Shown: positions 43,730-56,805, counted from the first letter of the stretch. The stretch is DNA of 64,000 bases from Parus major (GCF_001522545.3 NC_031769.1:1947825-2011824), one strand, 5' to 3'. Numbers and translations: made by a program. The notes: generated by a model not told the origin, from the sequence alone.

Positions 43730-46200
43730 CCCAGATCTCCAAACAACTTCTTTCTCTCAATAAACCCCACATGTTTTCCCCTCCTTCTCTCCATCCCTGT
43801 CAACTTCAGCTCTGGAACTGAAAACAATCTGAATAACCAGTTCCTTTAACTCTCAAATCCTCTGGGTTTGTTTCTATAGATTCTCTGCAAGCAATGCTTT
43901 CTCAGGAAACCAAGAGGACAAAAAAGTCCCAGCAAAACAAGGAGAAAATAAAAGGAGCTAAAAATGGAAAAGAGCAGCTCATGTCTCCAGTCCCAACACG
44001 CAGGAAGCATCCACAGAGACTCTGATTTCAAAAGAAAGAGGTGCTGCTTCCTAAGTCATTCCCACCTTCTGCCACGACAGCCTCAGCAATTATTGAAGAG
44101 ACATCAGGATATTCCCCATGATAAATCACCCACTCCTGCCTGAAGAATTCTGCCTTTCCCAAAAGGTGAGGCTCAGGAGCAGCAGTGAGCTCCCTGCAGG
44201 GGGAACGCTGCCTTCCCTCAGCCCCCCACCCAGGGAGGGGGCACCTGCTGGCTCCAAGACCCTGCACAGCCCTTCCACCCTCCTGTCCCAGCCTCGCCAG
44301 GCATCAGAGAACCTTTCTTGGCCGAAGGAGCAACCCCAGAGCCCGTTTTTGTAACCAAGACACCAGCTGAGAGTCGCTCACCCAAGAAATCTGGGAGCCT
44401 CTTGCCCTCTCACCCACAGGAAGAGCCTCAGAGCCATCCTTTACCTGTCTTTGCACACTAATTAATTGATTGCTGTTTGGTGTTTTGAAACATTATTGTT
44501 CCAAATTGTGGAAGGACCTGGAAAAGGAGCTCTGCACATGGTTGAGGGGCAATCAGTACTGAGATGCTGTGGGTCCTTGAAGAACAGGGATGGATTGAAA
44601 AAGATTTTTAATGAAGCCTGATGAAGAGGCCAGTCACAGAAAAGAGGGAATTCTCCTGAATTCCCAGGAGCAGCCACACTTTCACACCCCTCAGTCCCTC
44701 CACACAGTCTCCTAGAGGCACCCCAAGAGAAGAACAGAACCCTGAGCTGCTCAGGTACATGAATGGACTTTGCAGAAATGTCTTTGATGTTTCTTCCCTT
44801 CACAAGAACATCTGGAAGTTCAAAGCATTTATCAAAAAGCCAAAGGAATTCCATCATGTGTAGATTTATGTTAAACCCAAAGCAACAAACAAACAAAAAA
44901 CCCCCAGATTTTAATAGGATTTACTGGGAAGGCTTAATCTAATTTTTCTTTTCCACTTGAAATCCCAAGTATGAACTGTATCCTGCTGGTAAATGGAAAA
45001 ATGCAGCACTGAGTTTGGAAAAAAATCTTTATTTGGGAATCTCTGCTGTGCAGGAACAGGGATTAGATGCTGTTTTGCAAGAGATTTCCTGTCTTCCAAA
45101 TAGCTGGTACAGAAAAAACCCTTTCAGATGTGTCCACAGGAGTGCTGGCAAAACCATTCCTGCTCCAGCCACTTTCTCTCTTTGGAGAGTTTAAGTTCTT
45201 GATCTGAATTTCAGTTTCCAAGTTTTGAGTTCCCACTGGCTGGAAATAACATTTCAGCCAGTCTGGAAGAAGGAATAATCCCAACAATTCTGCTGATTTG
45301 AAGACCTGCATCTGCCATTCCAAAGCTGCAGAAGTCAATGCTAAGCCTGAAACACCCAGCTCTGGTTTTACTCCTGTTTCAACTGTCCTGATTCCCCTAT
45401 CCAAGATCAGATCTTGGACAAACATCAAGTTTTACTTTGCATGGATTTATTTTGCTATTGATGCAGAGGAAGGCTCTGTTTATGATCCCAGGCTTTGCTT
45501 CAGCATCGTCTCCCTCGCTGTTTAATGGCATCCCAAACATCGCCCGTGTAAATTTTGGACATTTATTCTGGCCAAGAAGATTGTCCCAAATCTTTCTTTT
45601 TGCTAGAGGCAAACAGCTGGGCTGGCTTTCCCTCCTAGGGCACCTCTGTCTAATTTCTATTGTTAATTAATCCACATTTTCATCTCCTACTGCCTGTTTT
45701 TTGGGGGGATTGAAGAGCCTTTGAGCAGGCAGTGTTCCCTCCCCAAGGCACCTTTTACACCATCCTTTGAGGAATCCACAAATGTTTCCAAAGGATGGTG
45801 GTGGGAGGCTCTGAAGCAGGAAAAGATGGGAGAGAGGAAGTGGTTTGGGGAACAAAGCCACCACGCCCAAGGACAATGACAATGTCACCATTGCGTGGCT
45901 TTGCAGGACACGGGGTCCAAGGCTCTGCTGGAGGGTCCCAGTTGAGTATTCTCCTCCCTGCTGAGCCCAGACAAGGGGAACTGCTCAAACTTTTGCCTCC
46001 AGCCTTCGTTCCTGGGCCCAATTCCTCATTTCTGACCCCAAAAAAACACCTCCTAATGGGACTCACTCCTTCCTTCCTGTTTCACAGCTGCTGGTTGCCG
46101 CTCCTCAGGCAGATCTACAATCAATCGGAGCAAAAGTCACTTGGTGGGTCTTGTGCAAGGACAGGGGAAAAAAATCCCCAGCCCATAAATAAATAAAAAA
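43730..46200. other. Intergenic, no gene seen
   Basis: Unique sequence. The part at about 45430-45600 (TTTGCTATTGATGCAGAGGA, GTGTAAATTTTGGACATTTA) is repeat-free and could be a conserved element. No coding exon was recognised. Confidence 0.45.
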
Positions 46201-46204
46201 AGGA

Positions 46205-46375
46205 AGCATAAAGGGAAGACTTTCTCAAAGCAATGGCTTGCAGCTAAGCATTTTCAGTCACCTCCACTGACCAGACAGGTTATTCGGAGTAATTCCAGCC
46301 CTGGAGATGACATTTGACATGACATGTACATGAGATGTATCATTTAGGTCACTGTGCTAAAGCACCAGACACCCC
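46205..46375. promoter_or_regulatory. Candidate conserved non-coding block
   Basis: Repeat-free sequence with GCTAAGCATTTTCAGTCACC, GGTTATTCGGAGTAATTCCA and a stretch of near-repeated GACAT words (GACATTTGACATGACATGTA). No coding signal. Confidence 0.25.
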
Positions 46376-46634
46376 CCCTTCCTCCTCCTCCCCTCCTCTG
46401 TGCCCCTCAGGGAATCTCAGAGTTCAGGGTCTTTAAAGATGAATTCCCTGCACAAGAGTTCAGCACCTTTCAACCTTTCCAGACCTATTACAGGAAGAAA
46501 ACTGAGAGGAAGGAGCGTGGAGGGCAGCAGGGAGGGTCGGGGGTTGTTTCAAGGCAGGTTATTTACAGGCGGGTTTGGAAGCTGAAAAGAGGCTTTTTGC
46601 ATTGGTTGGAAGGGAGATAAAAGTCCCTGGAATG

Positions 46635-46780
46635 GTTCATTTCCATGGCCAGTGGCAGAGCACAGGCTCCTCCTAAAAGCTTTATAAATGCACCTTTAAT
46701 TCTGTAATTATCCCTGCATAATTGAGAGATAAAGGCAGCAGAGTGGGACATCACCACGAGACAGTGGTTTAAAATTAAGA
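46635..46780. promoter_or_regulatory. Candidate conserved non-coding block
   Basis: AAAGCTTTATAAATGCACCT, TTAATTCTGTAATTATCCCT and GCATAATTGAGAGATAAAGG form an AT-rich repeat-free patch with homeodomain- and GATA-type cores. Function is inference. Confidence 0.25.
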
Positions 46781-47104
46781 ATAAAGACATCAGGGAGAAA
46801 AAAGCAGCACCATTTATCCAGCCATGATCAAGTGATTCACATTTGGGGTGAGTTTGTGCCATTTGGTCTGTGCTGGTTGAGTCTCAGACAAAGCCATGTG
46901 CATGATCAGATCAGCTGCTCCTGCTGTAGGAGGATCACCCATCCATGAAAATCCTTTGGGATTCATATTTTACTTTATTTTCTTTCCCTGCACCTCTTTA
47001 TGTAGTTGTCTAAACCTCCCAGCTCAGAGGAATGTACAAAACTCTCAGTACATGAAGGACATGGCCCTGAGTGGGATCAATTCACGGGACCACACTTCCC
47101 ACAC

Positions 47105-47266
47105 ATGGAAATGGTGGAATTACCATCCCTGGAGATGTTCAAAAATTGTGTGGGTGTTGCACTTATGGACATGGCTTAGTGGTGGCCTTGGCAGTGCTGG
47201 ATTAACAATTGGATTTGATGATTTAGAGGCCTTTTCTGACCATAGCAATTCCATGATTTCATGAAA
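47105..47266 (+). mobile_element. CR1 LINE 3'-end fragment
   Basis: The + strand contains CCATCCCTGGAGATGTTCAA, GGCTTAGTGGTGGCCTTGGC, AGTGCTGGATTAACAATTGG and TAGCAATTCCATGATTTCAT. This is the typical end of a CR1 element in the order expected. Confidence 0.93.
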
Positions 47267-47269
47267 TAG

Positions 47270-49800
47270 GAACGGCTCAGAAGCTGCAGGGAGGCAGATG
47301 GGACATTGTGATGGACAAACATCCCCTTGTCCCACCAGAAAAAACTTTCTGGGCCCATCTGAGGTTACATTTGCAAGGAGCGCAGGCAGAGGGACAGGGA
47401 GATGGAGCTGGAAGGGAAATGAAGGTGTTGCTCAGGTGTCACCCATGTGGTGTTGATGTCACCTCCAAAGCATGGAACGTCTGCCTGGTGCTGGCTGGGA
47501 GCCTCGAGAGGTGACAGTGAAGGACAGGCCAGGAGCAGAGACCAGGATGGGCCTTCTAGGAAGTGTGTCCACCTGTCCTGAGGGAGAAAAATGAGTCAGG
47601 GCCTTCCAAAAGCAGCTCCAAGTACGGCTCCATCCAAGGATTTTGGGGATGGAGCCAGAAGGGGTTTCACAGTGGCCATGCTGCATCATGAGTCCTCGTT
47701 GCTCCCCACTGCAGGCTCTCAGCAGTGCTACTGGGATGCACCTTCTGGCTGTGAAAGACTCCTGAAATTCTCCTGAAGTTCTGAGAGCAGAAGGAAACAG
47801 CCATTGCGGGCACACAATGAATTTTTGGAAAGTTGGATTATCTTGATGCAGCCAGTCCAGAGCGATCTCTGTAAGAGGTCCCTTCACCTTGTCAGAGACC
47901 AGCGAGGTGTGGGCAGGTGGTGGTGGGAAAGATGATCCTGATGTGGGTCCGTTGCACCTTGGAGAAGTTCCCACACAAGGGAAAAATGTCTTTTTCACCA
48001 GGGTTTGTCCAACTCCGTAGGGCTTAAGGCAGGATACGTTCTCCTGTTTTCCTTGTGGATGACTCCTCCTGCAGGATTCACTCCCCTCACAGACCCTGCT
48101 GTGGGCCACAGCCCTTTGGTAACTGTGTCCCAAGTTCTCCAAGCTGCAGCTTCCTTAGAAAACAGAACATTCCCTGCTCCGTGGTATTACATCTCCTGAT
48201 TTTGGCCACACAAGCTGTTCTCACACTTGCCATGCTCTTGCATTCAGTGTCACAAACATCCTGACAAATATCCAGGGCTCGTTCTTTAAAACTTCTGGTC
48301 TCATTTGGGCTGTTTGGGCCTCAAGCTCCATATTCTCATCTATTGATGTTTTTATTGCTCCATTTGGATGAGTTACTCCACATTTCAATCCAACTCCACC
48401 CCGGTGGGTGTTTATTTCATGCTGCATCGTCCAGCCTTGACTGCTCCAACTCCAAAAGGACCAGCCTGGCTGATTGTGATCAGCTTTGAGCCCGGAGAGA
48501 GACTCAAATCCTGGATGCTGAATTTCATGGGCCGAGAATGGAGGCCACCTCATGACCTCACAGCTCCATAGCACCATCCATGGACAGCTTGGATCTTGAA
48601 GGTTAACCAGGATCAGCAAAACCTCTGCCATGTGGGCCACATGTTTTGGAAGGGAACGCCTTTGAGTTTATCAAAAGTTGGAAATTAATTTAAACAATCT
48701 ATGTTGTTCAGCAGTAGTTCATGATTCAACAGTGACAATTGGCCATGTTGGTCTCAATCCTCAATTGAAGAGAATTAATACAAAAATTTCATCCCATCTG
48801 AAGGGCAGAGAAACATCTTTAGAGTTGCCTTCTTCTAGTGATTGGATATAAAAGGAGAGTGAGGAACCCTGTTTGGCATTAAATGTTCTGACAGCTAAAG
48901 ACAGGTAAAATTACCCTGTAGCAAACTTTTTGGAACAGCAGGTTTACTTTGCAAGATATTTGATAGTTTGTGGCTTCACCCCACATTTTTCTTGCTCTCT
49001 CTTAAACGTATCCTCAGTCAGTATTTTTCTGTCCCTGCTCTTTCCAATGCCCATAGGAGCAAAGCACACACTGCTTGCCTTTCTTATTTCCAGAAGGTCT
49101 TGGAAAAACAAGAGGCTCTCAGGGTTAGGTGGATTAAAAAAATATGTGAACATAAGCCTGAAACTCTTTGAATGTTCTGTGCTAGAAATGGGCACAGCTT
49201 CCTCTGGATGTAATTCCTTGGATACCAAAAATCTTTTCCCAAATAAAAAAAAAAATGTTTTCCGAAAAAAAAAAAATGTTTTCCCAAAATCATTTCACCT
49301 ACACCTTCTACTGAAAGGAGAAAAATCTAATTTTGGTCATGTTACCTTCACATCTTACATTTAATTTCTTTCTTCTTCCTGTGGGACCATGGACATCTTT
49401 TCTTCATGTCCTCCTACAGCAGTGCTTGCTCCACCAGTGTTTTCCAAAGCCCACTCAGACCCTTTGGAGGCCTTTTGCTGACCACTGGGCTTGGAAGCAG
49501 GTGGGGAACACCTGTGTTGCATCAAAAATAGCAGTATGGAATTAAAAAAAACCCCAATAATGGAGGATTTCTCTCCCAGCTCCCCATCACACCACGTCCC
49601 AACCCATCTGCCAGATATAAAAGAGCATCCATAATCAAATTAATCTGAGCATTGCCTGTCATGGCTGGAAGGCAATTCTGAAAGAATTGCCCAGTGTTTG
49701 ACTCCAAAAGTTAATCTCCTCAAAGCACAGGGACTTCCCACTCCCCCAGCTCCACAACCCTTCATCTTTCTCCTGAACCAGCAGCTGGTGGATGTGGCTG
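47270..49800. other. Intergenic; long minus-strand frame not supported
   Basis: Unique sequence. A 227-codon minus-strand frame (47459-48142) is the longest here that is not made of repeats or N, but its product is of no family I know and has no domain, splice or promoter context. Two nearby copies of an A-run followed by TGTTTTCC sit at about 49244-49285. Confidence 0.45.
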
Positions 49801-50149
49801 GGTGGCTGAATGGAGGGATGTGGAAGAGAAAGGTGTCCCCTCCTCCTCTCCCACCCTACAAAAGATGATTTGTGAGAGGAGCTGCTGCCCACCCGAGACT
49901 TCTCCCACCACAGGAGGAGCTCGGGAGGAGCCCCAGCTCCCCAGCCTCACTCTGTGCCCAACCAATTACCCTATCTCTTCCATCATCCAGCTCTTTGCTC
50001 CTTCTTTCTCCCTCTCCCTCTCCCTTTTCTTTTCTTTTTGGGTGAAGATTAAAAGATCTCACATGCTTGGAGAGAAGAAAGAGCCTCCAGTCCATCTCCA
50101 CCTTGTCAATTATAACAAGGGGCTGAGGAGGGTTGCACACTGTTATTGA

Positions 50150-50700
50150 CTTGAGCACTTTGGAAAGGTCATCTTCAAGGTCTGAACCTTCCCTTTGCCA
50201 CTCCAAGCTCACCTGGGCCCATTAAGGAGGAATTTCTGGTCCGTCCTGTATTTCATTCTGGGCCCACTGGCACTTCTGAGGGCTAATAGACAAGGTGGGG
50301 AGGGAGGAGGTGGGATGGGGGCACCGAGGGGAAAATGAAGACAGGTGAGGGGAAAGAGAAGTCATTGAGAGACTTCAAAGTAGAACAAAGGCCCATCCAG
50401 ATGTGAATAATTGCTAGGTCAGCACGTTAATCACAGGCAAGGGCTCCACTGCAAGACATCCCTGGTCGCTTCACAGGGGCAAGGAGGGGAGGGGGGGAAC
50501 GGACAAAAAGGCAGAGATATAGAAACAAAGCTTTGATACAGCAAAGAACAAGCCTGAGAAAAAAAAAACAACATTTTCCAGGTGATTATGTGAATAATGA
50601 GCCAACCTCTGTTTTATTAAGGGCACGGGCAGCCTGTAATTGCAGAGGAGCTGCAGAGATGGACACACCACCCTCTCACACAGCCCAACAAAAGCCCCAA
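50150..50700. promoter_or_regulatory. Candidate conserved block with G-rich core
   Basis: Unique sequence with AGATGTGAATAATTGCTAGG, TCAGCACGTTAATCACAGGC, TTATGTGAATAATGAGCCAA and GCCTGTAATTGCAGAGGAGC. The word TGTGAATAAT or close relatives occurs twice. A G-quadruplex-capable run lies at 50296-50331. There is no coding signal. Confidence 0.3.
50296..50331 (+). other. G-quadruplex-capable run
   Basis: Four or more G3+ runs with loops of seven bases or fewer (GGGGAGGGAGGAGGTGGGAT followed by GGGGG). Structure-forming potential only. Confidence 0.7.
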
Positions 50701-50999
50701 CTCCCCACCTGACAGCATTTCCTGCCCTGTCCTACACAATATCTGGCCTTTCAGATCTCAGCGTGGTGGGAGGGAACGATTAGGGTTTTGTTCTTGTGCC
50801 TTTGAGTGAATTATGACTCCAACAGCCTCTAACCAAAGGTTGAGAAGATGCTGGCTCGTCATCTTTACTTTTTTTTATCCTTTTTCCCAATCCTGTGCTC
50901 CCGCGCCACAACACCAGCTGTGTTTATCTTGGAAAGGTCTTTCTTCTAAATCAAGCCACAAGGTTTCACTCAGTGCAGACAGAACACCTTCCCACGTGG

Positions 51000-51200
51000 C
51001 TCTTTGCTGTGTAAATAAACATCCAGCATCTAAACAGCTCGGGGAGATGCCACACTGCTGACGTTTGCATGTTCTCTTATTATAAAAGGAGTTTCTTATT
51101 GCAATTGCAATATTATTTCAGGGCAGCAGCTGGTATCACTCCTTCCCTGTGCTCATTTTTCATCTGGTGTTTTTATTAAAAAAAAAACTTATTTTTATCC
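51000..51200. promoter_or_regulatory. Candidate conserved non-coding block
   Basis: TGTGTAAATAAACATCCAGC (forkhead-type TAAATAAACA), ACGTTTGCATGTTCTCTTAT and TTATTGCAATTGCAATATTA. The last is a palindromic C/EBP-like word. Repeat-free and non-coding. Confidence 0.28.
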
Positions 51201-51239
51201 AATATTCTTATTATAATATCTGACCCCCTTTCCCAAATT

Positions 51240-54200
51240 AAATCACGTGGGATCTGTACTCTCCTCCACAGATATGTTTGGGGGCAGATTTAGTTTTGGT
51301 TGGGCTGTGGCCCTGCTATTTTCAGTGAAGCTCTGCACAGGGTCAGTGCTAGAGAGGACAGAGGAGGGAGGAAGTTTGGGCTCTGCCTCTGGTGCAGGTG
51401 ACATTCCCTGCTTGCTGCAGAATCTCTGTCTGGACTCCAGCAGGTTCCTGCAGCCTTGTCCTGCTGACAGAGCTGTGAAATTCCATTTCTTCATCCTCCT
51501 CTTCGATCCCCTTGCACTCACCACCTCCAGCTCCTGTGCTAGGATCCACCATTCCTAACTTGGGGAAGTTTGGACACAGCCACTCCACTATCAGCTCCTC
51601 CTTGGAACCCCCTGATCCAGCTGGGATCTCAACACTGGCACAAAAACTTACACAAGAAATTTAAATAAGGTTCCCCCTTTAGGATTCTCCACTTCCATCC
51701 TGGGCAGAACATTTGGTACCAAGAACCTTCCAGACTGAACCTCACCTGCCCCAAAGACCTCAGACCTCTGATCCACAAAACCTAGGAAGTCCCTGGATTT
51801 GTAAGGAGCTTGGATTTGTAAAGGAAGAACAGGAATCCACTTGAAGTGATTCTCTTCTTATGTAATTTGTGAGGTACTCATTGGGAATACAAACACCAGG
51901 GAGCTACGAAATCTGGAGTCAGGAATAACCAGAAAAGAGAGAAGTTCCTGACTTTAAAAGCATTTCTTGATTAAGCAATGTGGAAGTGAACAGAGTTAAT
52001 GGTTTAGTTTTGGACACATAATTTTAAATAAGATGTAGACAAGCTGGAAAAGGGTAGAGAAAGGAAAATTCTAACGTACATACAGAAAAAATAACTATAA
52101 GGAAGCTTAGAAGACATTTTTTCTGGAAAAGAGGAGGCTGAAAACTAGAGGCCCTCAGTCAGCAGAGGGTTTGAGGACAAGGATCTGCCCAAAACACCTC
52201 GACTTTTGATGGAAGACAGCTATTGATAAAAAATGTTTCTCCCATAAAGACGGTTCTCAGTCATGTCCTTTCCATGACCAAGAGCTTTGTAGGATCTCCA
52301 CAGGACAATGAAGAACATGATGTCTGCACAAATAAAATCATGTCACACTTAAAAATAAAGGTTGGAAGCATAAAGGCCTCAAACTACAAGAGGAGAAGAG
52401 CTTATGGGGGGAAGGTGTGAAACAACATTGCAGTTCCTACATGAATTTGTAAGGACAGTGGGAAAGCTGTGATTTCAGCCTGTTCAGAATGGTGGGAAAA
52501 GGACACCATGAAGAACCTGGATTATCCATAGAGTTCAGTACCACACTCTTCTTCTCACATGAGCTTTTTTGTCCTCTTTGCAAGGAGTTTCTTGCTCAGC
52601 TGCCAGAACCTGGGGAGGATTCAGTTCTTGCCCATCCATCCCACCGCCAGGTTAATTGTGAGGAGCTCCTCATCAGAATTCCCAGAGAATGCAATAAGCT
52701 CCCTCTGTGGCTGAGCCTGGAGAGATGGGGCTGTGCCAGTCGTGGCTCAGAGGTGCTGCTTGGCTTTGGCACCACCACTGCCTCATAAACACCTCCTTGG
52801 CCTCCGCCTCATCAACATCTCATAAACAACTCCTTGGCTTGCTGTGGGTCTCCAAATTAGTGTTTATAGCCATGCAGAGAGCAAGATGTTTGCATAACTA
52901 ATCCTGAAGCAAATCTTGCCTTCTCAGCCAAAAAAAAATAAAATAAAAAAAAAAGGAAAATTGCTCAGCTGCATCTCCTGATTTGCTACACGTGCACAGG
53001 GGGACATCGGTGCCACCAGCTCCCACAACTCGAGGGATAATGCTCTGCTCCTGCAAACCAGGCTCTGATTCCTCGAGTTAAGGAATATATTTCATTTCCT
53101 AGGTTGATGATCTGTAGATTCCAGGTGCCTGGGAATAATGAAATCATGCAGAGCTGAACAAGTCTGGTGTTCAAGCTGGCACAAGCCAGCAGGGTGCAGG
53201 CAGCAGGGATGGGATTCATCACAGTTCACCTCAGATGTGAGCTGCTCACACAAGAACCCTCCCAGGGTCAACAGGGAGGAATAAAAATTAGAGAATCATT
53301 TATCTGATTTATCTTAGATGGTTGTGCTTGGGCAGATAAACCCTAAACAGCATTGGAGAAAGAGGACCAGAAATGCAGAAATGCAGAAGCAGTGACTGCA
53401 GCGCTCAGGGGATAAATTTCACTCTAGAAGAGCTGTTTGACTTGCATGAATATATTCCTTGAGCAGGTCTCAGCTCCCTGAGCTCCTGTAATGATGAAAA
53501 TGTCATTAAAAAAAGTCAAGCTGCTGCCATTTGTTGGTTGAAGTGTCATTTTTGGAGCTCTGAGCCCCCAAGGAAGCTGCAATTCGCTAAAAACACACAG
53601 TTCTGAACTAATTTTCATTATTCCCACCTGTGTGGTGGGGTCAGTGTCGGCATTTGTGAGTCTGAAAACTCAGACTTTTGTGACATTTTCAGACCTTTGT
53701 GAGTCAGAAAACAATTCCCTGACAGCTCTTGGGTTATCAGTGCCAGGCCCAGCTGTACTCAGGGCAACGCTGTGTCCTTCCTCCCCCTCTCCATCACCTT
53801 CATCACAAACCCTTTAAGGTAAGAGCTGCCCCTCTTCAGCAGCACAAAAAAAGACATGGATTTGAGGATTGCTCACGTTTGATGGAATTTTTAGCCTGGA
53901 CCCTGGCACTGATCAACTCTGTCCAGTGCCTGGTTCAGCTGGGGAGCCTGAGGAAGGCACTTTGGGTGCAGCTGCATTATTTTCAGAGAAAAATGAGTTT
54001 TGATGCCAGCCAGGTTGTTCCAGTTTTCTGCATGACTGAAGGCCAGCCTTTGCCCATGCACAGATGCAGAGTTTAATCTCCTGCACAAAACCAAGCACGG
54101 TGGAGACTTCATCTCGTTGAGAACTGAGGTGCTGCTATGAAACAAAAGTTTAAAATGGCAACACAAATCGGCTTCCTGTGGCTCAAGGAGCTCTCAGCCA

Positions 54201-54615
54201 GGGGTGGTGTCCACCATCTGCCTGCCAGTTGTGTCCCAACACCAACACAGTATTTCTCAGGAATATTTATCATTTTGGGGTTTCAAAAGCAGGAGAAACC
54301 GTGGCTAAAGGGAGGGGGAGGTCATCTGTAAAGATCAGTCAAGGTGAGAGGGTAGCACAAATCAACCTGTGTTTATTTATTCTTGTTCTAGAGCAAAGTC
54401 AAGGGAAAGCTCAGGAAGGCCTGAAGTGAGATAATGTGTGTGAACATCTCAATTTGGGGGGGATTCATGACAAAATAGAAATCCTGCTCTTTTCCAACTC
54501 AGTTTTGATGTTCTTCCAGTTTTTCAGCAATCACTGTTTCATTGAGCCACCAAATCAAAACGAACAGCTTGAATTATTTTAATTTCCAATCCCAACAAAA
54601 CACCCAGGTGCTCTG
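51240..54615. other. Intergenic, no gene seen
   Basis: About 3.4 kb of unique sequence. An A-rich patch sits at 52929-52955. An imperfect duplication (CTCATAAACACCTCCTTGGC and CTCATAAACAACTCCTTGGC) lies at about 52781-52838. Nothing coding was recognised. Confidence 0.5.
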
Positions 54616-54621
54616 CAGGGT

Positions 54622-54822
54622 CGTAGAATCACAGAATGTCCTGAGCTGGACCCACGAGGGTCATTGAATCCAACTCCTGACTCTGCATAGAACAACTCCA
54701 AAACTCCCACCATGTGAGCCTGATGCTCCTGGAATTGTCAGGCTTGATGCCACGACCACTTCCCTGGGAAATCTGCTCCAGCCTGGGCAGCATTGACTCG
54801 GCAGCTTTGCCCTCAGCAAGAA
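54622..54822 (-). mobile_element. CR1 LINE 3' fragment
   Basis: The + strand opens with GTAGAATCACAGAATGTCCT and CTGAGCTGGACCCACGAGGG, then TCATTGAATCCAACTCCTGA. This is the inverted tail of a CR1 subfamily different from the copies at 20.7 and 63.5 kb. Confidence 0.9.
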
Positions 54823-54829
54823 AAAAAAT

Positions 54830-56535
54830 AATCTGTATGTAAAATTATGAGAACCTATCAAATATATTGTCATTCCTGACCTAAATAACCCATAGAGTTA
54901 TTTTTTGTATTTGTATTTTTGTATTCCTCTTGGAGCTCTGAACATTTCTACAGCCACAGAAAATCCTGCTTGGAGGAACTTGGAGAAATCTGCTCAGTCT
55001 CTCTGCTCTAAGCAAAATTAACTCTATTTTAAATATAAAATCCCCTCAAGGATGTCCCTAATTGGCTTGTTCTTATCACAGTCATTCAATTTCTGCAGTA
55101 CAGCATGAAAAGGGTTGTTTTTTCTTTTTTTGTTTTTGCTGTCAGAGAGGAAATATGACTCATTATGATGAATTATAGATTTGTGCAATTAATTTTCCTC
55201 TCAGAAATTTAAGTTTCTGTGACATCACGTTGTCTACTCATCACCTGCTTCCTTGGAGAAGAGAGTGCTGCATCCCAATCTCTAAGAACCTTCAACTAAG
55301 GTCATAAGTGAAGTATGAGGGATGAAGGGATGAAGGAAATTACAGGATATGAGGGTTTTTCTTCCCAATTTGGATTAAATGAAGATTCTGTGGTTACAAC
55401 TGTCCTGCTATCCTGGAGCAGCTCTAGTTTTAAGGCCCATAGGTCACAATCTATAAAAACAGTCTTTTACAAATGCCAGTAATTCTTTTATTTATTTTTA
55501 TTTTTAGGTATTTTGAGATAGAGTCAATTTTAATTTTAATCCTCCCTCTCTCTGCTCATGGGTCAGGCAGAACTCTGTAAGAATCCTACTTGGAGGCACT
55601 CTCGAGGTGTGGGAGAGAAAGATTTCATCCTTGGTGGGCCACAGCATGGAAAGGGCTCCAGTTCCTGCAGAAAGCTGCCAAACCCCCCTCAGACCCCTTG
55701 CCTCTCTGGGAGTGCTCAGGGTTTACCTCCATCAGATTTTCTGTGCCTCTTCTTGGTGTTTTTTACCATTTATTACTTTCAAACAAATCCAACCATCTCG
55801 AAGCCTTTCAAGCAAATTTCCCTCTTCATTGCTGGAGCTCCTCCCATTTGCACTTCAGTAACTTCCTTGAGCATTTGTCACAATAAAAAGATTTCCCTGT
55901 TCTCTATTAAATTGAAGTGCTGGTTCCACAATGTCAGGATCAGTTTTGATCAGGCCATACTCAAAAATTTCCCATCTTGGACCATGAATTCATAGAACAG
56001 CTGAGGTCAGAAGAGACAGAGCTGGCCCTGAGCAGAGGCTTTCATCAACATCAGGGGGAAAGGCAGGGATCACCATTCCCTCCAGACAGAAGAAAAGAAG
56101 ATGCCAAGGTGGTGCTGAATGTCTTTGAACAGAATTTGGAGCTTCTGTGAGCAATTCCAGCCTTGATTAACAAGGCCACCACTCTTCTCACACCTTCTCA
56201 CATCATGTTCTACCTGCATCCCATGGAAAGGTGCCATTTCCCCTGAGGGAAATGCTCTTAGGATTGGGAACTGGGTTTGGGATTCACCTCCCCTTCTGAG
56301 ATGATGTTTGGTCATCCAGGGTTCTGCTCAGTGGAGACATCTTTGGATCCCTTCTGGCCTCTGCCAGGTCCATCAGTTTGGAGTCTCTGGGGCGTGTGCC
56401 ATGGCTGTCAGCTTTCCTGCCTGCTCTAGGTCCTCCAAGGCATCTCAAAGAGCTGTAAGAATCTCATTTTGGACAAATCAGTGTGGTTCCAGACTCTGTG
56501 GTCAGTGGGAAAATCATCCCACCTACAGAGGATGC
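54830..56535. other. Intergenic, no gene seen
   Basis: AT-rich at 54830-55550, otherwise ordinary unique sequence. A short stretch near 55988-56020 (ATTCATAGAACAGCTGAGGT) may be a degraded CR1 tail but is too short to call. Confidence 0.45.
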
Positions 56536-56539
56536 AGTG

Positions 56540-56805
56540 AATCATAGAACCGTCAGATTGATCCCCAAATGTTTTGGGTTGGAAGAAACCTTTGAAGTTC
56601 ACCTCACCCAACCCCCTGCCATGAGCAGGGACATCTCCAACAGCTCAGGTTGCTCAGGGCCTTGTACAAACTGCCTGGAATATCTCCAGGAACGGGACAT
56701 CCACCACCTTTCCGACAACCTGTTCCAGTGTTTTGTTCTCACAATAAAAACCTTCCACCTTAACCCTAAAATCACCCTCCCATGGCACTGAGCCCTCTCC
56801 ATTGA
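56540..56805 (-). mobile_element. CR1 LINE 3' fragment
   Basis: The inverted tail AATCATAGAACCGTCAGATT and TTTTGGGTTGGAAGAAACCT is followed by CCCCTGCCATGAGCAGGGAC, CATCCACCACCTTTCCGACA and TAAAAACCTTCCACCTTAAC. This is the same arrangement as the element at 534-800. Confidence 0.95.

Noticed and set aside
42581..43821. Frames of 280-380 codons across the first gap
   Set aside because: Almost wholly unknown bases plus CCCTT repeat translation (Pro/Phe/Ser/Leu).
47459..48142. 227-codon open frame on the minus strand
   Set aside because: No recognisable domain, no signal peptide, no splice or promoter context, and overlapping frames on the other strand. A chance frame in GC-moderate DNA is more likely.
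48846..49625. Other TATAAAAG words (about 30535, 48849, 49615, 51081) as promoters
   Set aside because: They lie in ordinary AT-rich sequence without GC-rich or initiator context, and such words are expected by chance.
55988..56020. ATTCATAGAACAGCTGAGGT as a CR1 tail
   Set aside because: Only a few bases fit, and the sequence after it does not follow CR1.
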